A stretch of 64,000 nt of DNA, taken from assembly GCA_900073065.1 (NCBI GenBank), contig FJOG01000028.1:122283-186282 (forward strand), in the 5' to 3' direction. The stretch's first letter is position 1, and every line of letters starts with the position of its first letter. The position numbers and the translations under genes were made by a program. This document shows positions 1 to 11,867 of this stretch, in pieces. The notes under the pieces are model-generated. The model searched no databases. It worked only from the letters and a program-made list of their open reading frames with translations, and was not told the origin of the DNA. Origin of the DNA: Phialocephala subalpina (Eukaryota; Ascomycota; Leotiomycetes; Helotiales; Mollisiaceae).

Positions 1-948
1 ATTTTCGTTTTTCGAAATAATATAATTATTTACTAAGATAATTAAAGTAAATTATAATTTCATTAAATAAATTATAATTTCACCAAAGTAATATAATTAT
101 TTTATTAGTATATACTCGCTTATAATTATTATACTTATTATTAATTAAATCAAAAGCGTAATAATATTAAATATATATGAATTCGAAAATTATATAATAT
201 TATTACTTTTAATAATAAGCTTTTTTTTATAATAATAATTAATTGATTTAATAAAGTTTACTTTAAATAAAATAATTATATATAATAAAATTTATAATAA
301 ATAAGTAAATAAATAAATAAATAAAAAGAAGGTAAATAAATAAGATTTTAAAATTTAAGGCCCTTATATATAAGGTTTTAATATTCCTCGGCAAAAAAGG
401 TTAATATTTAAAATATTAAATAATTATTATAATTAATATTTTATTAAAGTATATTATATTTATTCTTTAATAAAATCTTACGATTTTATTATATTCGTAT
501 AATTCTCATTTAATATATTAAATTGCATTAAACCGATTATTAATGCGACTTTTAATTCCTAAGATATAAAAGTTCAAAAATATAATATTTATATATAATT
601 CTAAGTATTCAATATAACTTTTATAGCCCCTAACCACCCCGTGTACCCGGGGTACCCTCGCGTACCTTGGGTCTTAAAAAAAATTGGTATTATTTTTATT
701 TATTTATTCGAACCCTTATATTCTAATTATATAATTTTCAATAAATAAAATTTAAAGCTCTTTTTATTTTATATTATACTAGGTAATAATTCAAGTTTAA
801 TTTATTTATAATTTAAATTATAATAATAATAATTTAAATCCAAAAATAAAAATAGAAAATACTTATATCGAGATTCTAATATCAAACTCAATATTTCAAG
901 CATGGAAGACATACTAGGTAAAGAGATATATTATCTTTCTTTGCACCT
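1..948. other. AT-rich desert (RIP-like isochore)
   Basis: This stretch is overwhelmingly A+T, with long runs of TAAT and ATAA words and stops in every frame, so no gene can be supported. The composition is typical of AT isochores left in ascomycete genomes by repeat-induced point mutation of transposons, but no recognisable element survives. A GC-rich islet at about 627-672 carries three spaced GTACC words and interrupts the desert. Confidence 0.7.
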
Positions 949-1215
949 TTGAACTTCTTGAATGGCAGCCATAGAATAATACTTCGAAGCTTTCTTAGAA
1001 ACAGAGGTTTTCTTCTTGCTTGTGGCAGGTACAATTGGCATATATACCCTGCAAGAACAGGTCAAACAAAAAGCATCCTAATGGATATCTCGATGCCTGT
1101 TATGGATGGTCTCTTGCCCACGATGGAGATCCGCAACGTCAGCATAAGATCCAGGTATTCAGTATAACAAAGACTGCCAATGGACACAAAGCTGACTTGC
1201 TCCGAAGATAGGGAA
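949..1215 (+). pseudogene. relic of a response-regulator receiver domain
   Basis: One reading frame around 1070-1140 encodes the residues ILMDISMPVMDGLLPTMEIR. This is the phospho-acceptor strand and following helix of a receiver domain, as found at the C-terminus of fungal hybrid histidine kinases; the Asp of MDISMPVMDG would be the phosphorylated residue. The frame has no ATG and stops at 1167, and I cannot trace the beta-4 or lysine motifs of the domain downstream with confidence. It is next to an AT-rich RIP-like tract, so a decayed duplicate is the simplest reading. Confidence 0.5.
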
Positions 1216-3444
1216 CAACAACTTGTCGTCTGTCAGATGGAGTAAAGAGTTCTTTGAGCCAGTATTTTCAGTACCAGTGACTTTGTTATCAAGCGACATT
1301 TCCATTGCCATCTTGTCCTCTAGCGAGTGCTTATTCTTTGATGCTCTCACAAGTTATGCCTCGTCTTCTTGCTTGCTCCTCGCAGCTACCTGTTGTTCTC
1401 TCACGATTGAAGGTTTAGTGCTTCAGCGTGGCAGGTAGTGGAAAACGAATCGAGGCCCGTCTCCGATCAAATATAACCGGAGTCTTGACGTCCTTCAATG
1501 GTTCGACCTACTACATGTTGGGACTGCTCAATTTATAGTGTAGAATATGACGGCGAACGAGCACTCTTTCTCCTTACTCATTTTCAATCATGCCAAGGTG
1601 TTGAGCGAAGGCAAGAACCAACCCCAAAAGGCAATGGCTCAAATGCGACTTCTCGCAAAGAGCACGGGGCTCAGAAGTCTTTACAAGTATGAAGGTCTGA
1701 ACTCAAGGCGATAGACGTTAAGATTTGGCTCCAAGAGATGAAGGAGAAGGAGAAGAGGCGAAGAGGCCGTCCACCCTGGCTATTTGCAAGTTTTATCCCT
1801 TCTAGATTATCTCTGGGCTTCTCTCCGCTGGCAGTAGGGTGATCTCAAGTCTTACTTCGTTCCGTCTGGTCTTCTCCACGTTGGGTTTGATAATGAGAGC
1901 CCTAGTTGACAGCGAGCTTGAGATGGGATGTCAAGGTTGCAATGGCGCGCTTCCTTTCAGGTGTGGAAGCTAGTAGTGGGTTCCATGATTGTGCACTCAA
2001 AGCGTTTGTCAAGCTCTGTGCCAGACAGCTTCTCACGTCTTATATCTTTGTAGTCTTTCGATTCTTTGTAGTTTTGGAGTCGTTGCTTTGTCGGCAAACG
2101 AGTCGATTATATAGTTATCTAGGAATTGAGGTGCACGAAGTCTTGATTCGTTTGGAAGCCTGTGCGTTGGTGAATTGGTGCTTTCGGAGACAGAATAAAC
2201 GGAAAACTTATGCAAAAGTCATGATGCGTTTTCGAGGAATGTCTTCATCCTCGGTCGGTGCATATGGTTGCCAGCCCCTGAGGCATCCGGTCTTGAACTG
2301 GCTGAAGACTATTACGGGTGTTAAACCAAGAGCCCAGCTGTCGCTAATCCAGGTAGCGCCTCGTCCGATGAGTATAATTCGGGTGACAAGTTCGTCAACC
2401 CATCCTATCAAGAGTACTACCACAAGCTTTGACTACTTTCAATTGAGCTCGACTTGGTTGCGTTATAGTACCAATATAAGAGACTCTTGAATAGTGCCAT
2501 AGAGAGGGAGTTGACAACAATCAGAACAAGGACGAAATCAAATCCACCTCTCTAGCACTCGCAATTACTTGAGAAGCCTCCCCGCTTTGCCCTACTCCCT
2601 GATCTCCTCCGTACCCGTCTTTGTTTCCGTCATTGAGAATGCAGTCGTGGTGAGTGAGTGCTGTTGTTGCTGGGAAGTTGGCACTTCAGTGGTTGTGATT
2701 GCAGAGTCTGGAATAGAGCTTTTGACAGCAATATATCCTGCTCCGAAGAGTGACAATGGAGTGCCAGAAGACGACTGCGTCCAGTAGTCAGACGATGGGA
2801 GGAGAATCCACTCCGAAGGATGAGAAGCCCAAGATGAGTCCTCCTTGCCTAAGTATAAATATTGCTCTAGGGTCATTGCTAACGGTCAACGACCATTTCA
2901 AGAACGCGATGGAGCTCAATGGTGACGGTCCAAAAAAGCAGTTCCGGATCAGAGCGCAAAACTAAAGTTTGAGTATTGATACAATGCTCCAGCCCTGGGG
3001 CAGAGATTATTAAACTTTGAAGCGGTGTTTCCAGGAAGAACATTTGAAAGAATTGTCAAAAGAGCCGTGCAAAAGATTCGAATAGAACACGTCGCGAAGC
3101 AACCTCTTGAGCCACTTGGCTATTGGCAGATCTATCCAATCATCTGGATCTCAAAATGGCGTCATATCCCGCAGTGTCACAGAGGCACAGCAGCAGCACA
3201 CCGCCACAACCTCGGCAAGAAAAACCGCAAAATCTTCGAAAATCATGCATGTATTCCTAGCATTTCTATGCCTTGTGCCATTTTATCATCATCCTCCCCT
3301 TTGACTCCCCCGCCAGTCCATCTATCGTATGCATTCTCCCATCCCACTTGTGCCCCACCTCTCCTCTCCCATACCCCTCCATCAAATCCCACACTCCAAT
3401 ATCCCCAGGTTCCCTCGCATCAATCCATCTCTGGCGAGATAAAT
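1216..3444. other. no convincing gene
   Basis: Open frames here are short or lack ATG starts and splice-supported extensions. The minus-strand frame 2592-2876 (94 residues, ATG start, acidic and Ser/Thr-rich) could be a fragment of a gene, but nothing supports it. The last part is the 3' flank of the thioredoxin gene. Base composition is ordinary compared with the desert to the left. Confidence 0.4.
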
Positions 3445-4142
3445 TTATGCCTTCTCACCAGTGGAAGCAAACTCCGCAATAGCAGCCTGCAACGCCTTTG
3501 GATTCGCACCCACAACCTCCTTGACCTTCTCTCCGTCCTTGAAGACGATAAATGTGGGCATTGCTCTGATGCCGAGTTCTTGTGCTACGTCGGGGACTTC
3601 GTCGACGTCGACCTTGACGAAGTGAGCATCGGGGAATTCTTCTGAGAACCTGCAGATTGATTGTTAGCATTCATTCTTTGTACACGTCTGCAGAATTTGT
3701 GGATGGCAGATTCAAGTTGAAGCTGAGAAACTACCAGTAACCGCTGCAGATTGAGAAATATAGGAAGGAATCTAGGTACTCACTTGACAACGGTGGGAGC
3801 AATGACCTTGCAAGGACCGCACCAGGTAGCAAAGGCATCGAGAATAACGACCTTGTTGTCCTTCAACGCGCTGTCGAACTCGGTCTTTCTGCAATCAAAA
3901 CATTAGCTTTTGTCCCTCAAATCTTCCCATTTCTCTCCCCATCACTCTGCCAGCTCGTCGCTTTCACTTTCCCAAAAACAATGACTCGCAGTGGGGTGTA
4001 CTCACGAAGAAAGATTATGAACACCCATATTGACTGTTGACCTGCTAAAATTCCTGACAAACTGATTGTTGTATGTTGTTGCTCGTAGACTGTTTCTTTG
4101 ACTGTGAATCGCGGTTCTGAAGACGCGAGTAGGAAGTGACAT
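3445..4142 (-). CDS. thioredoxin, possible mitochondrial and cytosolic forms
   Basis: A disulfide reductase of the thioredoxin fold. Three exons (4142-4006, 3888-3784, 3649-3445; GTGAGT donors, CAG acceptors) give 148 residues. Exon 2 carries the redox-active WCGPCK motif in [15 protein letters not shown], and exon 3 has the cis-proline region [12 protein letters not shown] and the closing helix. The first 38 residues ([18 protein letters not shown]...NFSRSTVN) are rich in Arg, Ser and hydroxylated residues with no acids, as in a mitochondrial presequence. A second in-frame ATG at 4028 (MGVHNLSS) would give a standard-length cytosolic thioredoxin of about 110 residues. Alternative initiation could therefore serve two compartments; this is inference. 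The catalytic domain assignment is secure. Confidence 0.95.
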
Positions 4143-5997
4143 CAAAGTTGTTTAAATAGGGTCTTTAAGGAGGGCGCGTTGTTGTTAATATGTGATTGGA
4201 GATGCTTCTGGGCCTTTGCGGGTTTAGAAATCAACGATGACGCCTTCGGGTCTCGCTTGTGTTGCCGGATTGGGATGGATTTGAGATCCGTGGAAGTGCG
4301 TGTGGAATCTCTTGATGCGTTTCTTTGTCAACTCTATGCATAGAATTCTTATTACAGATACATATCAAAGCGGCTGTGCTCGAGGAGGTTGCTGCTCGCC
4401 GATTTTCGGTTGATTTCATTGTATGCGATATGGCGATCTCCCAGTCACAGCTTCTACAAATCATCGGTCGAACTCGGTATCTCTCGAAATAATTTCAACA
4501 AACTCAAATCCTTTCTTGCTTATTCATCTCACTTGTTAACACCTTGCATTTCTCGTCTCTTGTCTTCTGCTTATGCCATCTCTCTCTGATTTTCAGCCTT
4601 TTGTTTCTCGCAAATGTTTCGTTTCGTTTCATTCAAGTCACATTGCTAGTGGCTCTTCAATCAATCAATCACCTGATAAGCAGCGGGGTCTCGAATCCGC
4701 CTCCTCGACTCGTGCATGCAGACTCTCAGTCCCTCACCTCTTCTCTTTCACCTCCCACAACCCCAATCCAATCCCAATCCTCAGAATAGTAATCAATCAC
4801 CACCCACGTGACGCCTAATTTAAAATGCCCCAAGCGCAAGGCTTTTCAGAAGGCATCTTCAAACTTGCTTTGGGCATGCAGGCGCGGTCGGTGGGCGTGG
4901 GAGTGGCGAGCTGAGCTGAGAGGGGTAAAAAGTCAATCTAAGTCAGATTGATACCCGTTGGTACATACATGCAGACACCGCACCGCAGAGGGGCATGCAG
5001 ACGCAGCCTTATCGGTCGAATCACAATTAGGAGTTAGGAGATGAAGCTCCGTTGAGGGTTTGGGGAACAGCTGTTGTGATTGAGAAAGTTGAAATCAAGA
5101 AATGAATTGAAGATCGATGGCAATGCGAAGACTTCTAGTTTTGTGGACGGCCGCGTAGATTATTTGGCTTTGGTGGTTCGGAGGGACACGTGCTTGCGAG
5201 ATTGGTGTAGAAGTGAAGTTTTACAACTTTCATTCATCTGCTATGTATCTCGAGCCTCAGCTCATAGCCTCATCCATAAGACACAAAATTCAGAGCCTGC
5301 TCTGAGCGGCTCGCGCTCGCTAATATATTCCACAATACATATTAGTATAGGTATGTTCACAAACATTACAACAAGATCCGATCCAGCCAATAAATCCAGG
5401 GCCTGGCTGAATCCAAGGTCCATAACCCTATATAATATAGGGTTACCAAAGGAGGGTATAGTAGAAGCTCTCTGTTTTTAGAACATCCGAAACCTTTCCG
5501 TCCCCTTGCTCCATTTCCGTCCAATACAAGCCCTGAAATCTCAAATCCTTTGCCGCCCAAGCGTTCCCGCGTGCCATTCCGAAACAAAAAAGCAAAAGTC
5601 TATGCGCTGATGGGATATCAATCGTATCAAAGAAAAGGAAACTATATCGTCGCTCAATATGCTGAATGCTGATCCTCGGGACGGTGAGAGGAGCTTGGTT
5701 AAGGATTTTGGCGACTGGGTCTTGGTGAAGACGAAGGATTTTCTGAAGACATGACTGGCGAAGACGAAGCGGTTGCAAGGAAATAAGTCGAACGAATGTC
5801 GAATCAAAGGTTTGAGGGGAAATGTCGAAGAGAATGATTGATGAGTTGTCGGTCTAAGGAAATCTTCAAAGGAGTGTGGGTGTCGATATCGACGTAACTG
5901 TTGTAAGGAAATAGATCAAAGGAGTGTCGTACTTGTCATCGTCATATCATGTCTGTCGTCAAAACTCCGTCTCCACTGTCCCAGTTAGCAAAATCTC
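4143..5997. other. intergenic: thioredoxin promoter and 3' flank of the next gene
   Basis: There is no gene I can support. The thioredoxin upstream region has pyrimidine-rich stretches at 4500-4790, a CACGTG palindrome at 4805-4810 and an inverted repeat CAATCT-n5-AGATTG at about 4935-4951. The minus-strand frames at 5366-5807 lie just downstream of the 845-residue gene and are probably its 3' UTR. A GTAAGA word overlaps that gene's stop codon, so an alternative spliced end is possible. Confidence 0.5.
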
Positions 5998-8535
5998 TTA
6001 CCCAGAGCTGCTCAATCTTGCTGAGTCCCTCCTCGAGTCTACTGATGACCTTGGCTTCAAGTCAAGCAGTCTTGCGCTGCCTGCACTGATGTGTCTCACA
6101 TGCTTCTTGCCTAAGTCGACGCTGGTGGCACGTTGAAGTCCTGAGTCTTTTGGATCGACGGAAGTTGGAGACGAGGGAGCCTCACTTTCCGAATCATCGT
6201 CGAATTCGGTAAGAAGACCTTCTCTCGACTTGGCTCTGGGTTCTCGGTGGACGACTGTCGGCTGTCTCCCGATTGCTCCCCACTTGGTATTTTCCGATCC
6301 GACTGGGCTTGAAATGCTACCACCTTCCTCATCATCGCTGGAAGGCAGGATCCCAGATCGTCTTTGAATCATATTCTCTTCTTCAGGGCCAGGTGTCAAG
6401 CGACTGAAATATTCATCTTCAGCAATACCAAGTTCTTCGGCAGACTCGGAGAATTCTTTGTCCTTCTTGTTCAGGGAGCTCGAGCTGTCAAGGGTTGGTG
6501 CATGGTGTGCTAATGCTGAAGAGCCTCGTTTTGAACCAGTTCTGCGGCCAGAAAGCCAAGATCCTTCAGAATCGATTGACGCCAATGATTGCGACAGAAC
6601 AGCAGCAGGTTCTGGGGAAGGAACATCTGTTGATCGGCGGCCACTGGTTGGAGTCTCATCTCGTAATCGCATCGCCTCGAGCGATCTATAGCCGCTTGTT
6701 GGCGTGTCGTAACGCAATCGTGGGTCATCTGAAGGCCCGGCGCCACTGCTCTTCGTCGGGAAATCCGTGCGAATTGGTGGCACCACATCAGCTTCAGGAG
6801 ACTGCACTCGTGAGTCTGGCGGTGAAATTGGGAGCTCTGGAAGGTCTTCTCGGAATTTGGACATAGTACGTTTCGGAACATTTGATGTTGATCGCATTGG
6901 GGTATAGCCGATGGTTGGTGCTTGCCCCGCATGCATGGAATCTCGTGATGTGTTTGAAAATGATGAAGGTGGTGTAGGTCGTTTGTTCTTCCCGCTGCGC
7001 AACTTGAAAAATGATGTCCAAGAGGAAGGTGTCTTCACTGGCGCTGTTGCTGCAGGTTGCAGAGTAGGTTCGGGTATTGTTGATGGTTGTGGAGCTTCCG
7101 AATGGGTGAGGTCCATCATCTGAGAGATGCTAGACTGGCCTCGAGCATGGCCCTGAGCTGCTGGTAGTGTGGGAGAAACGTTGGCCTTGGCCACGGTGCC
7201 AACAGTAGCTGTTTCAATGACAGGATCTGAACGTTCCGAGCCAGGTGTGAGGTTCTCTGTGTTCGAGCTGGCACTCCGGTGGAAGTCTGCGAAAGTATTC
7301 TGCTGCCCACTGGTGGTAGAATCTTGTCTAAAAGATTCTGCTGGTCGTTTCCCTCTCCCATCTTCGGACCCAGCGGAGCTCTTCCTTTTACTTGAGGTGA
7401 CAACCGCGGAGGTTCCAATTCCTAGACCAACCACGTCTCTCCCTAAGACTCCTCGTTCCATATTATCCGGAGGTGGCGTACCTTCTCGAGAAGCTTCAGC
7501 CTCATCTTGTCTCTGTTTCTCTTGCCGCCTTGCGAGTCTCTTTTCTGCTTTTATTCTTTCCGCTATCTTCTTCTTCTCTTTCCTCTTTGTCTCGCGCTCC
7601 ATGAGCTCCCGAATCTCTCCTGCGGTAAGATCATCGGCAAGATCGTCCACCCTCTTATTAGCTCTCAGCACTTCGTCTGGTATCGAGATTCGCTCTGATT
7701 TCCTCCTTCTTGTCGAATCCGATCGATTTGAGCCAAAACCGCTTGCGCCTGGAACATATCGAGGGTTTTCGGAATATCTGATCGTAGGTCGCGGCGCCAG
7801 CATATCGAGAGCAGACACAACGAAGGATGTCTGCGGTTCAGAATGGTTGGATAGAGAAGAGCGTAACGAGTCGGCGAGGGGAAGTGAAATATCCGAAGAA
7901 GGGTCATTCAATGCTCCGCGCATTCTCCTTGTTTCCCGCCGTATAGGTCTCCCAGACGAATTGGCATCCGCTGCTGGACGTGTTGGCATGAAAGCAACCA
8001 TTGCCTTGATCTCCGCCTCCCTGTCGTTGTCTCCTTTCCTTTTCTTGTCCGATTTCCTCCGTGCCATTTCTTGGGCACTCCTCTTATGTAGTGTAGGCAT
8101 CCTCTGCCAGTCTTGCGTATTCTCTGGAGGCTGGGTGCTGGCTCTCAGAGGCTTCGTGCCGGCGGGGATCGAACCCTGTTTTTCTGTAAAAGCCCTTCCC
8201 TTGTCCTTCAAGTTCGACGGCAGAGCAGGAACGGGAGGATGGTCTGAGGCTCGAGCAACGCGGATGGTATCGTTTCGACCAGGCGAGAAGCTGTAGGTGC
8301 GACGTTTATCGCGCTTTTCTGGATCCCGTTGAAGCTTCTTCGATTCCCGGGAGGATTTTCGTTTTGTATCCCGCCGACTCTTCCTCCTTTCAGGCCCCGC
8401 AGGAGCTAGTTCGGACCCATCATGCCTCGCAGGGACTTGTTGTGTCCCAGCGTTATGCATTTCCGATTGTGAAATATCTGGCCCACCCCTTGTCTTTCTG
8501 CGTTGACTCTTCCTCCGGAATGGCCACATGCCCAT
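5998..8535 (-). CDS. uncharacterised 845-residue disordered, basic protein
   Basis: A single-exon gene of 845 codons starting MGMWPFRRKSQRRKTRGG. I do not recognise a catalytic domain. The protein is Ser/Pro/Arg-rich and probably mostly disordered. It has a very basic N-terminus with several nuclear-localisation-like clusters (RRKSRRDTKRKSSRESKK) and a charged helical, coiled-coil-like stretch near residues 305-350 (ERETKRKEKKKIAERIKAEK). It also has many SP/TP sites and a short aromatic motif SSWTSFFKLRSGKNKR in the second half. A length of 2.5 kb without stops and the biased charge pattern support real coding. The large open frames on the opposite strand (such as 7169-8296) are shadows. The stop TAA overlaps a possible splice donor, so the 3' end could differ. 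Confidence 0.85.
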   Translation of the reverse strand: MGMWPFRRKSQRRKTRGGPDISQSEMHNAGTQQVPARHDGSELAPAGPERRKSRRDTKRKSSRESKKLQRDPEKRDKRRTYSFSPGRNDTIRVARASDHPPVPALPSNLKDKGRAFTEKQGSIPAGTKPLRASTQPPENTQDWQRMPTLHKRSAQEMARRKSDKKRKGDNDREAEIKAMVAFMPTRPAADANSSGRPIRRETRRMRGALNDPSSDISLPLADSLRSSLSNHSEPQTSFVVSALDMLAPRPTIRYSENPRYVPGASGFGSNRSDSTRRRKSERISIPDEVLRANKRVDDLADDLTAGEIRELMERETKRKEKKKIAERIKAEKRLARRQEKQRQDEAEASREGTPPPDNMERGVLGRDVVGLGIGTSAVVTSSKRKSSAGSEDGRGKRPAESFRQDSTTSGQQNTFADFHRSASSNTENLTPGSERSDPVIETATVGTVAKANVSPTLPAAQGHARGQSSISQMMDLTHSEAPQPSTIPEPTLQPAATAPVKTPSSWTSFFKLRSGKNKRPTPPSSFSNTSRDSMHAGQAPTIGYTPMRSTSNVPKRTMSKFREDLPELPISPPDSRVQSPEADVVPPIRTDFPTKSSGAGPSDDPRLRYDTPTSGYRSLEAMRLRDETPTSGRRSTDVPSPEPAAVLSQSLASIDSEGSWLSGRRTGSKRGSSALAHHAPTLDSSSSLNKKDKEFSESAEELGIAEDEYFSRLTPGPEEENMIQRRSGILPSSDDEEGGSISSPVGSENTKWGAIGRQPTVVHREPRAKSREGLLTEFDDDSESEAPSSPTSVDPKDSGLQRATSVDLGKKHVRHISAGSARLLDLKPRSSVDSRRDSARLSSSG

Positions 8536-11500
8536 GGTTCCATTCGTGTCCTCGACGGTAGAACGAACGCACCGAGCTGCGCAGCCTTTCTTGACCCAAC
8601 GGCTCAGATGTGCCCAATGGATGCTATCTCGAATGTGCGGCGGGACCAGCCATCAACTCGTGGAGTAAGCACAGGGATGGAGTCCAAAGTCAGTACGCAC
8701 AATCGCGAGGCTTTCCTTGTCGCGAGTATTAGTACGGGAGGTTGTGAGAATGCGCTCGTAAAGAAATGTGCAGCGTTTGTGCTTCTTGCATGCTGGTCAG
8801 TGCGGTAGCGATCAGAGGAGATTTATCGTTTGGCGGGGCCGATGTGTAATGACAGTAAATGCGGGCAGGAGGTGGTTCTGTTCCTGGATTCGAATTCGTG
8901 GTGTTGCAGGGGGTAATTATCGAGTGGATGCGGTGCGACGAGTTTGTTGAAGGAAGATGGAGAGGAATCCTCGATAGTTGATGCAGATGCGGATGCAGAC
9001 CTCACCTCAGCTCGTTTCCTGATAGCCGAACGACCACCAGCAGGCTTGGGCTTGGGGCTGCGGGATGATTAAGGTACTTTTTTTGGTGTGCAGATTAGGC
9101 TCAATTGGGAACGACCAAATGCATCGAGGAATAAAAGAACTTAGGTACGAGTCTGTAAAGTTAAAGTTACGAGTGTCTATCATAGGCGAGTGCTTGCTGC
9201 GATGGCGAGGCGTACGAATTCTTCAACGTCTCTCCCTCGCATTGGCGGCCGTATCCTCACAACGCCCTTGCTTGCCTTTACGCCCATATCAGACCCCCAA
9301 ACTCTGGTCAATTCGGCCAGCCTCTCATCTCGAAGTCTCATGCGAGACGAGACCAGACTTCTCCTTCGCCCTGCATGTGTTCGAATGCGGAGCACGACGT
9401 GATATGCGCTCAGAGACGCACATATCATGGAACGTGGACCTCATGGCTTCCGAATTGTAGCCTGACACGTACCAGCAGTTTACTGTGAGGGCCAAGCAGT
9501 GGAGCCCCTCCTTTTTCGTCCGGTGTTCTACAGGCACAGGTACGAAGTCCCTTCGTAAATTTACATATCGTGCCCACACCAGCAAAGTTCAATGGCGTTG
9601 GCAATTAATCTATTCTACCCCGGCCGACCGCGTGGACGGTCCATCATTTTTGATGATATCTTCGACGAGATGACGAGAATCCACGATCCCGGATTGAAAG
9701 CATCTCACAACCAACCCCTCATGTCCTCCTACCGCGGCCATTTCCTTTCCATGATGGAAGGCGTCGATGATCTTGCAACCAAAACGGCCAATCCAGCGCC
9801 AGTCTCTGGTGGTTCAGCCACAAGTGCTGTCATTCGACATGTGGCTTGCAAAACAGGGCATCGGGCGTCCTATGGTGCCCTCTGCTGCCCTCTGCTGGTG
9901 CCGGATGACCCCTCGAAGGCGAATTTCAAGGTTTAGCAAGAGGCCCGGGAGGCATGATGTCGGCTTGCCGTTGAGTCGAAAAACAAGCCTATGAGACCTT
10001 TCCGTGGCTGCATTCTGGAGGCAACGATACGCCAATCTTGTGGCGGGTACGGAGTGGCCATTACTCGTGCGTAAATTCTTTACTCGGCATGGCGGTCATG
10101 CAAAGGGCAAACCTTCGCGGCGAGTGATCATGATGATGCTCTTGCTCCTCAAAAGGGGGTGAAAGCAGGTTTATCGACCTCAGGCGTCGATCGTCTAAAT
10201 TTGGGGACGGCCAAGCATTCCGAACTTCAACGGTCCACTAGGTCCACTGGTTCAGGCATTTCGTCACAAAATCACCGAACTGAAGATGCCGTTATGCGGT
10301 AATGCGAAGTTCCAGAACGGATCTGCCAGAAATTATCTGATCCAAGCGACGGAGACTAATCTTCCCCTTTGGGCGAATGCAGCTTTCGAGCTGGGATCGC
10401 AAGATACAGTATGTCTCAGGATGTGCGAATCTTCCAATTGGCCGGGACGATGTTTCGAAAGAAAGAATAAAGCGAAACATATACCTCTCAAGCCTCTGGT
10501 ATCCAATCCAGAATTCTCGACTTCACACACTCATTTTTCCGTCGACCTCACTCATCGAATCATCACTGAAATCACCAGCGGGTGACCAGCCGACTATCGA
10601 CAGGGACGTGGGCTTGATTTGCAAGGTACCGTCGACGCGATGTGCTGATAGGCTTGTCGATCTGGTAACGTAGATGCAGGGGCTCGAGCTTCATGCAGCT
10701 ACATCCCGACCTTCGTACCAATCCTCACGAACGAGTCAAAAACACAAAACACTGTTTTTCTGGAGATGAACGGGAGTTTGATCCGGAACTCAGCTTCGAA
10801 TCCGGGGCTGGGCTTCTATCTGGGGAGAGAATATTTAATTGAGGCTTGATATCAGCTGAACAGGTGAGCCTCGTGATTCAGCCCTACAAACAAAATCTCC
10901 GGCTTCGATGGTGGGTTGGACGCTCACCGCAAATTGAAGCAGTCATGCGAAGATTGGTTGATAAGACTAACACTACAAACGGATCTTATTGGAAAGTCTT
11001 CTGGACCTTACATTTTAAAGGACCCTGGAGGAATTTTGATTTGTGACTCGGATCACCTTTTCCCTTCTTGGGCAGTTTCGTATTCAAAGTTTCAAGCGGT
11101 CCCCAAACTCAAAAGCTTATGTCACGATCTAGGACTTCAAGACAGCCAGTCCGGAGGTTCGATTGTGATCGATTGAGTTCGTTTTGCTGCAATCAAAACA
11201 AGCTTATGCAAGTGCAAGCCTGTATTGGTTAATGGTTAATAATTATTTCATTCGCTGAAGGGGGGAAGTCAGGGAATCGTTGTCAAACTTTTGCTTCTCT
11301 GCCGCTATATTGCAGTTCAACCTCAACGACTTCAGTCAAGTAACAGCGGATCGGATCGCTGTTTGTGAGATGCTGTCAATCAGTCAATATGATCGCTGTT
11401 GCTATGTTTGAGTGTGCTTGTTTGTTTGATTGCTTCTTTCAAACGTTTCAGGGTCTTCGGAATTTTATGTATCAAAAGCCTCATGGTTGCTGTTTTGGGA

Positions 11501-11790
11501 CTGCCCTGCAAGGTCTGTTATCGTGTACTTGCTTCTTTGCTCGCAGCGTAGGGCCTGTTGAGAGAATTCGCGATGATAATTCTTCATCTGGAAGCCACGA
11601 TCCTAGCACTCTTAGGTTTTGGGCAAAGCAAAGCTGTGTCTAGTGCCACATAGAGGTTCACAACTATTGTTGGAATCCTGCTTCAGCAAATCGTAAGTTC
11701 TGAGCAGCACGAAGGTCTCTTCAGCCCACATTTCAACGTCCCTGGGGCATGATCCGACCAGGATCACGTGGAGAGCTACTAGCGCAACAC
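8536..11790. other. 3.2-kb stretch without a confident gene
   Basis: Open frames are short and show no family motif. The best candidate is 9592-9936 (+), listed separately. The rest (8540-9590 and 9940-11790) has moderate GC content but stops in all frames. It resembles unconstrained intergenic or degraded sequence. Confidence 0.4.
9592..9936 (+). CDS. possible small hypothetical protein
   Basis: An ATG-initiated frame of 114 codons with an N-terminal segment (MALAINLFYPGRPRGRSIIF) and an acidic helical portion (FDDIFDEMTRIHDPG). I do not recognise it. There are no clear introns, no homologous motif and no signal peptide. It could be a remnant of a longer gene or a chance frame, and it is included only because it is the best open frame in this region. 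Confidence 0.25.
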   Translation: MALAINLFYPGRPRGRSIIFDDIFDEMTRIHDPGLKASHNQPLMSSYRGHFLSMMEGVDDLATKTANPAPVSGGSATSAVIRHVACKTGHRASYGALCCPLLVPDDPSKANFKV

Positions 11791-11845
11791 GTCCGCGTCG
11801 CGAGAAATAATCGTGGACGCGACACAGATATCGACACCCTAGCCA
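11791..11845 (+). promoter_or_regulatory. bipartite array element upstream of BRCT-like copy 1
   Basis: CCGCGTCGCGAGAAAT followed by GGACGCGACA, ending about 45 bp before the ATG at 11868. It is the most divergent of four matching elements (see 13041-13073, 14150-14182 and 15431-15472). CGCGTCGCG is shared with MluI cell-cycle-box-like sites, although the canonical ACGCGT is not present here. Function is inferred from conservation between copies only. Confidence 0.5.
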
Positions 11846-11867
11846 ACCTCATCTCAACCGCTGCATC

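Noticed and set aside
8155..8185. tRNA B-box-like GGTTCGATCCC (minus strand)
   Set aside because: No A-box or cloverleaf around it, and it lies inside the coding frame of the 845-residue gene.
7169..8296. 375-codon open frame on the plus strand
   Set aside because: It lies wholly antisense to the 845-residue minus-strand gene, lacks gene-like motifs, and reflects the Arg/Ser-rich codon bias of the opposite strand.
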